From the NCBI RefSeq assembly GCF_000612545.2, contig NZ_CP097800.1, positions 6,812,001 to 6,876,000 of the forward strand: DNA of 64,000 nucleotides, given 5' to 3'. Position numbers and translations under genes: made by a program. A model generated the notes under the pieces. The model did no database searches. It saw only the letters and a program-made list of their open reading frames with translations, and was not told the DNA's origin. Position 1 is the first letter of the stretch; each line of letters opens with the position of its first letter. Shown here piece after piece: positions 8,380 to 18,000 of this stretch. This DNA comes from Streptomyces sp. PCS3-D2 (GTDB lineage Bacteria > Actinomycetota > Actinomycetes > Streptomycetales > Streptomycetaceae).

Positions 8380-9411
8380 GTGGAACGACGTACGACCGAA
8401 CGGCTGCTCAGGGCGCGCGCACAGGCGATCGGGGAGGAGGTCCGGGAGGAGTCCGTCGCCGGCGTCCTCGGCCGGGTGCTGGCGATCCAGGCCCAGGACC
8501 TGCCCGCGGCCGAGCTCGGACTGCGGGTGCGGGCCCGCGGGCTGACGCGGGAGGCGGTGCGCCGGGCCACCGACATCGAACGCACCGCCGTCCGGGGCTG
8601 GTTCATGCGGGGAACCCTCCAACTCGTGCCTGCGGCCGACGCCCGCTGGCTGCAGGCCCTGTTCGGCCCCGTCTACCTGGCCCTCGCCGCGCGGCGCCTG
8701 CGCGAGCTCGGCCTCGACGAGGCCCTGTGCACGCGTGCGGAGCGGCTCATCGCCGACGCGATCGCCGCGGAGGGCCCGCTGACCCGCGCCCGGCTCACCG
8801 ACCGGCTCACCACCCTCGGGGTCGAGCCGAAGGGACAGGCCGCATTCCACCTCATCCGCCGCGCGGCCCTGGCCGGCCTCATCTGCCACGGACCACAACA
8901 GGGCGGCGATGCCACCTTCGTCCTCCTCGACGACTGGTTGCCCGCCACCGGATCCCTGCCGTACACGGGGGAGGCGGCCGTACGGGAGCTGGCGCGGCGT
9001 TACCGCGCCGCCCACGGCCCGTCCGACGCCCTGGACTTCGTCCACTGGTCGGGGCTGAAGACCACGGCGGGCAGGAACGCCTGGGCGGCCGTACCCGACA
9101 CCGCTGTCGAATCCCCGCCCGTCCCCGGCGAACCCGACGTACGGCTGCTGCCGGCCTACGACAACTACCTCGTCGGCTATCGCAGCCGTGACCTGTCGGT
9201 GCCCGCCGAGCACGAACGCCGGGTGTGGCCCGGCGGCGGACAGATCCGCGCCACCGTGGTGGTCGACGGCCTGGCCGTCGGCACCTGGTCCGGCGGCCGA
9301 CGGGGGGCGCCGGTCACGGTCGAGCCCTTCCCCGGGTCCGAGCCGCCGAGCCCCGCCGTGGCCGCCGGAATCGCCCGCGAGAGCGCCGACATCGCACGCT
9401 TCTCCAGCTGA
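8380..9411 (+). CDS. AlkZ/YcaQ-like winged-helix DNA glycosylase (HTH_42)
   Basis: A 343-residue protein of the winged-helix DNA-binding HTH_42 (DUF1006) superfamily. It reads from GTG 8380, twelve bases after the PPTase stop. The N-terminal segment contains AIQAQD with Gln37 and Gln39. In the azinomycin resistance glycosylase AlkZ the catalytic motif is Gln-x-Gln, whereas E. coli YcaQ has Gln-x-Asp, so this protein has the AlkZ-type active site. AlkZ-like enzymes excise alkylated or cross-linked bases, and several are self-resistance genes in clusters for DNA-alkylating antibiotics. Its place inside the operon suggests resistance to the cluster product or an intermediate. Family members also occur outside clusters, so a general repair role cannot be excluded. 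Confidence 0.85.
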   Translation: MERRTTERLLRARAQAIGEEVREESVAGVLGRVLAIQAQDLPAAELGLRVRARGLTREAVRRATDIERTAVRGWFMRGTLQLVPAADARWLQALFGPVYLALAARRLRELGLDEALCTRAERLIADAIAAEGPLTRARLTDRLTTLGVEPKGQAAFHLIRRAALAGLICHGPQQGGDATFVLLDDWLPATGSLPYTGEAAVRELARRYRAAHGPSDALDFVHWSGLKTTAGRNAWAAVPDTAVESPPVPGEPDVRLLPAYDNYLVGYRSRDLSVPAEHERRVWPGGGQIRATVVVDGLAVGTWSGGRRGAPVTVEPFPGSEPPSPAVAAGIARESADIARFSS

Positions 9412-9436
9412 ACCCATCGCATGTCTACAAGCGTTC

Positions 9437-9461
9437 TATAGTCCCGGAATTCATAACCGGG
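9437..9461 (+). promoter_or_regulatory. Putative promoter and small hairpin before the MFS gene
   Basis: The 119-base gap before the MFS gene is much poorer in G+C than its surroundings. It contains TATAGT at 9437-9442, a good -10 element, though no clear -35 is seen upstream. It is followed at once by an inverted repeat with CCCGG/CCGGG arms around nine A/T-rich bases (9443-9461). This may be an internal promoter or operator for the exporter and downstream NRPS genes. Confidence 0.3.
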
Positions 9462-9530
9462 GTCTAACTCGCGGTCCATAGCGTCGGTGCCGTCCGACAA
9501 TTCCGTACCCAATCAGAAAAGGGCGTCGAC

Positions 9531-10808
9531 ATGGCACTCGGTCGGCATTCCGATTTCAATCGCCTGTGGTTCGGGCAGACCGTCAGCAACTTCGGCGACA
9601 AGATCTCCCTTCTCGCGCTGCCGACCCTCGCGGTCGTGGTGCTGGACGGCGGAGCCTTGGAGGTCGGCGTGCTCGGCGCGCTGCGCTTCCTCCCCTTCCT
9701 GCTGCTCGCCCCGATCGCCGGGCTGGTGGCCGACCGGGTCTCCAGGCGCACCGTCATGATCGTCGCCGACCTGGGCCGCTTCCTGGCCCTGGGGACGATC
9801 CCGCTGGCGTTCGCCCTCGACTCCGTCACCATGACGCACATCTTCATCGTGGCCGGCATCACCGGCTGCCTGACGACCTTCTTCGAGGTCTCGTACCAGT
9901 CCTGGCTGCCCCAGCTCATCGGTACCGAGAACCTCATCGAGGGCAACACCAAGCTGCAGATCAGCCGCAGCGTCGCCGAGGCGGTCGGCGCGGGCGCCGG
10001 TGGCGCACTCATCCAGCTGCTCGGCGCCGCACGCGCCATCACCGCCGACGCGTTCACCTTCCTCGTCTCGCTCGTCGCCCTGCTGGTCATCCGCCACCGG
10101 GACGTGCGCGAGCGGACCGAGGAGCGGAAGGCCTCCGCGAAGGCGGAGATGAAGGAGGGCATGAAGACCCTCTTCGGCAACCCGGTCCTGCGCGGCCTGT
10201 TCACCGCCAACGTCGTGGTCAACCTCGGTGCCGCGATGGGCGACGCGATCCTGATCGTCTACGCCTACAAGGAGCTGCACCTCAGCCCCGGCCAGGTCGG
10301 TGCCGCATTCGCCGTCATGTCGGTCTTCGTCATCGTCGGCGCGGTGCTCTCCGAGGTCGTCTCCAAGAAGCTCTCGGTGGGCCGCCTGCTGGTGATCACC
10401 GCGGTGGTGCTCGGCGCCGGCTACATCCTGGTCCCGACGGGCGGCGCGGTCGGCGGCTTCGTCGGCCTGATCGTCGTCCAGGCCGTCATCGGCTTCGTCT
10501 CCCCGATGTTCGACATCCACGTCCTGAGCCTCGTGCAGGGTGTCACCCCGAACGAGCAGATGGGCCGCGTCAGCGGCACCGCGCTCTCCGCGGTGTACGG
10601 CGCCCTGTCCCTCGGCTACTTCGCCGGCGGCGCGCTCGGCGAGGCGGTCGGCCTGACCGGCGGCCTCGCGGTGGCCGGCGCCGTCACCATCATCGGCGGC
10701 CTGACCCTGCTCAGCGGGCCGGTCGCCAAGATCAAGGAAATGCCCGGCGGCGACGACACCGCCGAGGAGGGATCTCCGGCCTCCGACGAGACCAGGATCA
10801 CCGCCTGA
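9531..10808 (+). CDS. MFS exporter (MFS_3, EntS-like)
   Basis: A 425-residue integral membrane protein with about twelve hydrophobic helices. The N-terminus FNRLWFGQTVSNFGDK and the loop DRVSRR after helix 2 are typical of MFS_3 drug and siderophore exporters such as EntS. It starts at ATG 9531 behind an AGAAAAGGG ribosome site. Its place between a likely resistance glycosylase and the main NRPS genes makes it the probable exporter of the peptide. The C-terminal 25 residues are acidic and polar and probably cytoplasmic. It is followed by a strong hairpin. Confidence 0.9.
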   Translation: MALGRHSDFNRLWFGQTVSNFGDKISLLALPTLAVVVLDGGALEVGVLGALRFLPFLLLAPIAGLVADRVSRRTVMIVADLGRFLALGTIPLAFALDSVTMTHIFIVAGITGCLTTFFEVSYQSWLPQLIGTENLIEGNTKLQISRSVAEAVGAGAGGALIQLLGAARAITADAFTFLVSLVALLVIRHRDVRERTEERKASAKAEMKEGMKTLFGNPVLRGLFTANVVVNLGAAMGDAILIVYAYKELHLSPGQVGAAFAVMSVFVIVGAVLSEVVSKKLSVGRLLVITAVVLGAGYILVPTGGAVGGFVGLIVVQAVIGFVSPMFDIHVLSLVQGVTPNEQMGRVSGTALSAVYGALSLGYFAGGALGEAVGLTGGLAVAGAVTIIGGLTLLSGPVAKIKEMPGGDDTAEEGSPASDETRITA

Positions 10809-10823
10809 CCGGCACCTCCAGAG

Positions 10824-10863
10824 GTGTGGAGTGGGTGCCGGCCCAACGGCACCCACTCCACAC
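10824..10863 (+). terminator. 16-bp perfect hairpin after the MFS gene
   Basis: Perfect inverted repeat with arms GTGTGGAGTGGGTGCC and its complement around an eight-base loop, beginning 15 bases after the MFS stop codon. No T-run follows, as is usual in Streptomyces. It should terminate or attenuate transcription, or stabilise the upstream mRNA, between the exporter and the next NRPS gene. Just after it, a short direct repeat (CGGCACATCCCCACC twice, about 10879-10909) fills the rest of the gap. Confidence 0.6.
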
Positions 10864-10979
10864 TGCGCCCCGCACACCGGCACATCCCCACCCGGCACAT
10901 CCCCACCCGGCGCCGCCGCACGCGGCGTCCCCCTCGCCGTATCCCTCTCCCGACTCCCGAAGACGCACGGAGGCTCAAG

Positions 10980-13900
10980 GTGAGCGAGTCCCTCGCCGAA
11001 CGCATAGCCGCACTGCCGAAGTCCCGCAGGGCACTGTTCCAGGCTCTGACGGGCCGCAACGGCGGGCGTGCCGCCGTACGGGAGGACCCTGAGCCGGCAC
11101 CCCGTGACCCCGCCGACCCGCCGGTGCTCTCCTTCGCACAGCGCCGGCTCTGGTTCATCGACCAGCTCCAGCCCGGCAGCCCCGCCTACAACGTGCCGGT
11201 GGCCACCCGGATCCGGGGCCCGCTGGACGTCCCCGCCCTGCACGCCGCGCTCCAGGACGTCGTCGACCGGCACGAGGTCCTGCGCACCGTCTACACCTAC
11301 CAGGAGGGCGCCTCCGAGGCCCTGCCCCGCGTGGTGGACGGATTCCGGCTGCCCCTGCCGCTGACCGAACTGCCCGACGAGGCATCCGTCCGACCGTTCT
11401 ACGACGCGGACGCGGGCGCCCCCTTCGACCTGGCCGGCGCCGTCCCGCTGAGGGCCCGGCTCGGCCGCCTCGGCGCCGAGGACCACGTCCTCGTCCTCAA
11501 CCTCCACCACATCGTCACCGACGGCTGGTCGATGCGGATCCTCTACACCGAACTGGAGCGCGCCTACGCGGCCCGCACCGGCGCTGCCGCCGAGGCGAAC
11601 ACCCCGCTCGCCCTCCAGTACGCCGACTTCGCCACCTGGCAGCGCCGCCGCGTCAGCGGTGACCGGTTGGAGGCACTCACCTCCTTCTGGCAGGAGGAGC
11701 TCGGCGGAGCCGTACCCGTGGACCTGCCCACCGACCGGCCCCGGCCCCCCGTCTTCGGGCACGCCGGAGCCTCCCGCTACATCGACCTGCCGCCCCAGCT
11801 GATCGCCCGGCTCCGCGCGTTCGGCAAGTCCGAGGGCGCCACCCTCTACATGACGATGCTGGCCGGGTTCGCCGCCACGCTGCGCCGCTGGACCGGCCAG
11901 GAGGACATCGTCGTCGGTACCTCCGTCTCCGGCCGCGACCACCCGGCCTTCAGCGACCTCATCGGCTTCTTCGTCAACACCCTGCCGCTGCGCATCAGAA
12001 CCGGCGGAGACCCCGTCTTCGCCGAACTGGTCCGTGCCACCCGCCACACCACCCTCCAGGCGTACGCACACCAGGAACTGCCCTTCGACCTCATCGTCGA
12101 CACGCTCGGACTGCCCCGTGACCCCAGCCGGCCGCCGCTCACCTCCGTGATGTTCCTGCTCGACGAGACCCCGGACACCGCCCCCGGCCTGGCCGGCCTC
12201 GCGACCGAGCCCATCGACTTCTCCTCGCACGCCACCAAGTACGACCTCATGATCAGCGTCCACGACACCGGCACCGCGGTCCGCGCCCTCGTGGAATACC
12301 CCACCGCCCTGTTCGACGCCTCGACCGTGGACCGGCTGCTCGGCCACTTCCTCACCACCCTCGAAGGCGCCGTCGACCGCCCGGACGCCCCGCTGTCGAC
12401 CCTGCCGCTGCTCACCGACGCCGAACGGGCCGCCGCCCTGGACGACTGGAACGCCACCCGCGCCCCCTTCCCCCAGGACGCCTGCCTGCACCACCTGTTC
12501 GAGCAGCACGCCGACCGCCGGCCCGACGCACCCGCCGTGGTGCTCGGCGGAGTCGGCGGCTGGAGCGTCACCTACCGGGAGCTGGAGGAACGCGCCAACC
12601 GCCTCGCCCACCGGCTCGTCGAGTCGGGGGCGGGTCCCGGCCGGACCGTGGCGCTGTGCCTGCGCCGCGGTCCCGGACTGGTCACCGCGATCCTCGCCGT
12701 CCTCAAGGCCGGCGGGGCCTACGTACCGCTCGACCCGGACTACCCCGCCGAACGCCTCGCCCTGCTGCTGAAGGACGCCGCACCGCCCATCGTCGTCTCC
12801 GACGCCGAACTGATCGGCCGCCTCCCCGTGCCGGACGGCACCGCGCGCGTGCTCCTGGACACCGACCGGGCCGTCCTCGCCGAACTGCCCGCCACCCGGC
12901 CCGAGGCGCCCGTCACCGCCCGGGACCTCGCCTACGTCATCTTCACCTCGGGCTCCACCGGCACCCCCAAGGGGATCGCCCTGGAACACCGCGGCGTCGT
13001 CAACAACCTCCTCGACCTCAACCGTTCCTACGGCATCGGCCCCGCGGACTCCGTGCTCGCCCTGTCCTCGCCCAGCTTCGACATGAGCGTCTACGAAACC
13101 CTCGGCATCCTGGCGGCGGGCGGCACGCTCGTCCTGCCCGACCCCGCCGCCGCCAAGGACCCGGCGCACTGGGCCGATCTCGTCGAGCGGCACGGAGTCA
13201 CCGTCTGGAACTCCGCCCCCGCCCTCCTCGGCCTCCTGGTCGACCAGCTCGAACACGCCGGCGGCCCCCGGCTGCCGAAACTGCGCACCGCCTTCCTCGG
13301 CGGCGACTGGATCCCCGTCACCCAGCCCGACCGGATCCGCACCTTCGCGCCGGAGCTGTCCTTCGCGGCACTGGGCGGGGCGACCGAGGCATCGATCCAC
13401 TCGGTGGAGTTCCGGGTCGGCCGCGTCGACCCGCAGTGGACGAAGCTCCCCTACGGACGCCCCATGGCCAACCAGCGCACCTACATCCTCGATGCCCACG
13501 ACCGCCTCGTCCCCGTCGGCGTGCCCGGCGAACTCCACCTCGGTGGGGTCGGACTGGCCCGCGGCTACCTGAACCGGCCGGAGCTCACCGAGGAGAAGTT
13601 CGTCCACGTCGAGCTGGCACCCGGCCGCACCGAACGGCTCTACCGCACCGGCGACCTGGCCCGCTACGGCGCGGACGGCACCATCGAGCTGCTCGGCCGC
13701 ACCGACTTCCGGATCAAACTCAACGGGCTCCGCATCGAACCCGGCGAGGTGGAAAGCGCGCTGCGCGGCCGCCCCGGTGTCCGCGAGGCCGTCGTCGCCG
13801 CCCGCCGCTCCGCCGCCGGGTCCGACCGCCTCGTCGGCTACGTCGTCCCCGAGGACGGCGCCGCCCTGGACACCGCCGCCCTGCGGACCGCGGTCAGCGC

Positions 13901-15071
13901 GGTCCTCCCGCCGCACTGCGTCCCCGCCGAGCTGGTGCTGCTGGAGCGGCTGCCGCTGAGCCCCAACGGCAAGGTGGACCGGGGCGCGCTGCCCGACCCG
14001 CGCCCGGCCGCCCCCGCCGCACACCTGCCCGCCGCCGCTCCCGCGCACGGCGACGGCGACCCCGTCGCGCTGCGGATCGCCGCCGTCTGGGCCGAGGTGC
14101 TGGGCGTGGCCGACGTGGCCCCCGGGGACGACTTCTTCGCCCTCGGCGGAGACTCCTTCGCCGCCGTGCGCGCCGTCCGGGCCGTCGCCGCCGCCCTGCC
14201 GGACGGCGGGGCCGCCGCCCTGCGCGTCGTCGACCTCTTCAGCAATCCGACCCCGGCCGGCCTCGCCGCCCGCAGCGCCGAACTCGGCGACCCCGGAACC
14301 CGGGCGCACAGCCTGCTGCACCGGCTCACCCCCGAACGCCCCGCCGGCACCACCGCGCTGACCCTGGTCTGCTTCCCGCACGGCGGTGGCGATGCCATCG
14401 CCTACCAGCCCCTCGCGGCCCAGCTCCCCCCGCACATCGAGCTCCTGGCCGTCTCCCCGCCCGGGCACGACCCGCTGCGCCCCGGCCCGATGCTGCCGGT
14501 CGCCGAGTTCGCCGAACTCGCCGCCGAGGAGATCGCCCGCACCGTGCGGGGCCCGTACGCGGTCTACGGCCACTGCGCCGGAGTCGTCACCGCACTGGAG
14601 ACCACCCACGTCCTCGAACGCAGGGGACAGCGTCCGATCGCCCTGGACCTCGCCGCCGCCCTCCCGGAGGAGGACCCGGAGTACGCCCTGGAGATGGAAC
14701 GGACCTCCGGCGACGACGACCTCGTCGCATACCTGACCACCATGGACGGCTTCGACGGCGTCCTGGACGACCGCGACCTCAGCGCCGTCCTGCGGATGGT
14801 GCGGCACGACATGACCGAAGCCGCCCGGTTCTTCGCCCGCACCCCCGGCGGCTACGACCGGCCCCTGGCCACCCCGCTCACCTGCATCATCGGCGACGCC
14901 GACGACGCCACCGAGGGCTACGAGGACGGGTACCGCGCCTGGGGCCGGTACGCCGCCGACGTACGGCTCGCCGTGATCCCCGGCGGTCGCCACTACTTCG
15001 CCAAGCACCTGCCCGACCGGCTCGCCGCCCTGCTCGCAGACCTGCACCGCAACGGAGGAAACCATGTCTGA
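10980..15071 (+). CDS. NRPS C-A-T-TE with cysteine-type thioesterase
   Basis: A 1363-residue chain-terminating NRPS. GTG 10980 is chosen because GGAGG stands eight bases upstream; the frame is open further upstream but only through the hairpin. The C domain (about 48-480) has HHIVTDG at His176-Gly182. The A domain (about 490-985) has FTSGSTGTPKG, Asp701 (D235 position) and a code read as D-M-Y-N-F-G-L-I-H-K, resembling the layout of cysteine-type codes but not identical. The T domain serine is Ser1059 in LGGDSF. The TE (about 1110-1363) has GHCAG with Cys1199 where most TEs have Ser, and His1338 in GGRHYF. Cys TEs are known for obafluorin (beta-lactone) and sulfazecin (beta-lactam), so the release chemistry may be unusual. 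Confidence 0.95.
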   Translation: MSESLAERIAALPKSRRALFQALTGRNGGRAAVREDPEPAPRDPADPPVLSFAQRRLWFIDQLQPGSPAYNVPVATRIRGPLDVPALHAALQDVVDRHEVLRTVYTYQEGASEALPRVVDGFRLPLPLTELPDEASVRPFYDADAGAPFDLAGAVPLRARLGRLGAEDHVLVLNLHHIVTDGWSMRILYTELERAYAARTGAAAEANTPLALQYADFATWQRRRVSGDRLEALTSFWQEELGGAVPVDLPTDRPRPPVFGHAGASRYIDLPPQLIARLRAFGKSEGATLYMTMLAGFAATLRRWTGQEDIVVGTSVSGRDHPAFSDLIGFFVNTLPLRIRTGGDPVFAELVRATRHTTLQAYAHQELPFDLIVDTLGLPRDPSRPPLTSVMFLLDETPDTAPGLAGLATEPIDFSSHATKYDLMISVHDTGTAVRALVEYPTALFDASTVDRLLGHFLTTLEGAVDRPDAPLSTLPLLTDAERAAALDDWNATRAPFPQDACLHHLFEQHADRRPDAPAVVLGGVGGWSVTYRELEERANRLAHRLVESGAGPGRTVALCLRRGPGLVTAILAVLKAGGAYVPLDPDYPAERLALLLKDAAPPIVVSDAELIGRLPVPDGTARVLLDTDRAVLAELPATRPEAPVTARDLAYVIFTSGSTGTPKGIALEHRGVVNNLLDLNRSYGIGPADSVLALSSPSFDMSVYETLGILAAGGTLVLPDPAAAKDPAHWADLVERHGVTVWNSAPALLGLLVDQLEHAGGPRLPKLRTAFLGGDWIPVTQPDRIRTFAPELSFAALGGATEASIHSVEFRVGRVDPQWTKLPYGRPMANQRTYILDAHDRLVPVGVPGELHLGGVGLARGYLNRPELTEEKFVHVELAPGRTERLYRTGDLARYGADGTIELLGRTDFRIKLNGLRIEPGEVESALRGRPGVREAVVAARRSAAGSDRLVGYVVPEDGAALDTAALRTAVSAVLPPHCVPAELVLLERLPLSPNGKVDRGALPDPRPAAPAAHLPAAAPAHGDGDPVALRIAAVWAEVLGVADVAPGDDFFALGGDSFAAVRAVRAVAAALPDGGAAALRVVDLFSNPTPAGLAARSAELGDPGTRAHSLLHRLTPERPAGTTALTLVCFPHGGGDAIAYQPLAAQLPPHIELLAVSPPGHDPLRPGPMLPVAEFAELAAEEIARTVRGPYAVYGHCAGVVTALETTHVLERRGQRPIALDLAAALPEEDPEYALEMERTSGDDDLVAYLTTMDGFDGVLDDRDLSAVLRMVRHDMTEAARFFARTPGGYDRPLATPLTCIIGDADDATEGYEDGYRAWGRYAADVRLAVIPGGRHYFAKHLPDRLAALLADLHRNGGNHV

Positions 15072-18000
15072 TCTCGCCGAACGGCTCGGCCGCCTGCCCC
15101 AGGGACAGCGCTCCCGGCTGCTGGGGAGAATGCGCAACCAGATGACGGCCGGTGTGGGCCGCCGCATCGAACTCAAGCGCGCCGACCACGGACCGCGCTC
15201 CCGCTCCTCCTTCCAGCAGGAGCAGATGTGGTTCGTCGACAAGCTCGGCGCCGGCAAGGCCCGCAACAACATAGCCCTGTCCATAGCGCTGGGCGGTCCG
15301 CTCGACCGGGCCGCCCTGCACGAGGCCCTCAACGCCGTCGTGGCCCGGCACCAGGTGCTCCACAGCAAACTCGTCGAGATCGACGGGGTCCCCTGGCAGG
15401 AGCCCGTCCCCTCCTTCGTCCTCGGCGTCCAGAGCACCGACCTGTCGGGCAGCGAGGACGCCGACCGCGAACTCGCCGAGCTCACCGCCGACTGCGCCGC
15501 CGCCCCCTTCGACCTGGCCGCCGCCCCGCCCGTGCGCGCCCACCTCGTACGCCTCGCCGAGGACCGGCACGTCCTGCTCTGGGTCGTCCACCACATCGCC
15601 TGGGACCCGGGATCGACCCGGATCTTCACCGAGGAGCTGACCGCCAGCTACGCCGCGGCCGCCGCCGGCCGGCGTCCCGAGGCCCCCGGACTCGCCGTCG
15701 AGTACGCCGACTTCGCTGCCTGGCAGCGGGCCAAGCTGGAGAACGACGAGCACGGCCGGGCGCTCGCCGCCAAATGGCGCCAGATCCTCGCCGGCGCCGT
15801 CGCCACCGAGGTCATGCCCGACCACCCGCGCGGTCCCGAAACCCGTGGTGACGGCCGCGGTCTGAAGCTGAACCTCGACCAGAAGCTGCTCGACCGGCTC
15901 ACCGAACTGGCCGACGCCAACAGCACCACCGTCTTCACCACCCTGCTGGCCGCCTTCAACGCGCTGCTCAGACACTGGACCCGGACCGAGGACGTCGTCG
16001 TCGGCACGGCCAGCGCCTCCCGCCCGCACCCCGACCTGGAACGGGTCATCGGCTGCTTCGTCCAGATGATCACCCTGCGCACCGAGGTCACCGACGCGCT
16101 CACCTTCCGCGAGCTCGTCACCCGTACCGCGGCCTCCGTGATGGACTCCTTCACCAGCAGCGAACTGCCCTTCGAGCAGGTCGTGGAGGCCGTCCGCCCG
16201 GTCCGCGACCCGCTGCGCCACCCGCTCTTCCAGATCGAGTTCACTTCCCTCGGCCGGTGGGGCACCCACCGGGCACAGGCCGCGGACGTCGAGTTCGCCA
16301 TGGACCAACTGCACGACGGCGCAGCCAAGTTCGACATGAGCTTCCTCGTCGGCGAGAACGACGGCCTGGAACTCTCCCTGGAGTACAACACCTCCCTCTA
16401 CCGGCACGGCACCGCCAGCGCCCTGCTCACCGCCTTCAAGCAGGTCCTGGAGCAGGTCGCCGAGAACCCCGACCTCCGGGTCGGCGACATCAGCCTGGTC
16501 GAGGAGCCGGCCGCCTCCCGGCACGCCCGCGAGCTCTCGCGGGGCGGCCCGGTCGACGAGGCAGCCTGGACCACCACCCTGGACCGCGCCTTCCGCGAGC
16601 GGGCCACCATCCACCCCGACGCCGTCGCCGTCCGGCACGGCACCACCCGGCTGGACTACGCGGCCCTCGACCGCTGGTCCGAGGCCATCGCCCACCGGCT
16701 GCGCGACCGCGGCGTCGGACACGGCGACCCCGTCGCGGTGTGCGTGGCCCGCGGCCCGGCCGCCGTCGCCGGAGTCCTCGGCGTCCTGAAGGCCGGCGCC
16801 CACTACATCCCGGTCGACCCGGCCGCCCCGGCCGAGCGGACCCGCACGGTCCTCGCCGATGCCAAGGTCCGCCACGCCCTCATCGACGAGAGCGCGCAGC
16901 TGCCCGTACCGCTGGAGCTGGTCACTACCGGCAGTGCGGCCCCGGTCCGCGAGGTGCCCTCCCTCGCCCTCAGCTCCACCCCCGCCGACCTGGCCTACGT
17001 GCTCTACACCTCCGGCAGCAGCGGAACCCCCAAGGGGGTCATGATCGAGCACCGCTCGGTCACCCACTTCTCCCGCACCATCGCCAAGGCGTACGAGATC
17101 GGGGCCGCGGACCGGGTGCTGCAGTTCGCTCCGCTCACCTTCGACGTCTCCGTCTTCGAGATCTTCACCACGCTGCTCGCCGGCGGCTCCCTCGTCATCG
17201 CCACCGACGACGAACGCCGCGACCCCGCCCTGCTCCAGGCCCGGATGCGCGCGGACGCGGTCACCGTCGCCGAACTCCCGCCCGCGCTGCTGCCGCTGCT
17301 CGACCAGGCGGCCCTGCCCGACCTGCGCCTGGTCTCGGTCGGCGGCGAGGCCTTCCCCGGCCGGCTGGTCGCCGAATGGACCGCGGGGGAGCGCCGGTTC
17401 GTCAACGGCTACGGCCCGACCGAAGCCACCGTCGCGGTGACGCTGATGGACTGCACCGGCAGTTACGACCGCAACCCGCCCATCGGCCGCCCCATGCCCG
17501 GCCACCAGGCCTTCGTGCTCGACGAGCGCCTGCGTCCGGTGCCCCCGGGCGTCCCCGGCGAACTGTGCGTGGCCGGACCCGGCGTGGCCCGCGGCTACCT
17601 GGGACGCCCCGACCTCACCGCCGAACGCTTCGCGGACAACCCCTACGGCGACGGTCCCGAGACGGCACGCCTCTACCGCACCGGCGACCTCGTCCGCTGG
17701 CTGCCCGGTGGCAACCTCGACTTCCTCGGACGCACCGACCGCCAGCTCAAGGTCCGCGGCCACCGGATCGAGCCGGGCGAGGTCGAGGCCGTCCTGACCG
17801 GGCACCCCTCCGTGCAGCAGGCCGTGGTGGTGGCCCAGCCCGCCGCGGGCGGCGAGCGCATGCTGGCCGCCTACGTCACCGTCGAGCAGGTCGGCTCCTA
17901 CGCCTCGGAGGTCGCCGACGCCGAGGGCCTGCGCGCCTACACGGCCGTCCGGCTCCCCGGCTACATGGTCCCGGTCGTCGTCGTCCTGGACGAGCTGCCG

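Noticed and set aside
9513-15629. A 2038-codon open frame on the minus strand opposite the exporter and NRPS genes
   Set aside because: It spans several real plus-strand genes and their intergenic hairpin, with no recognisable domain; it is a codon-bias artefact.
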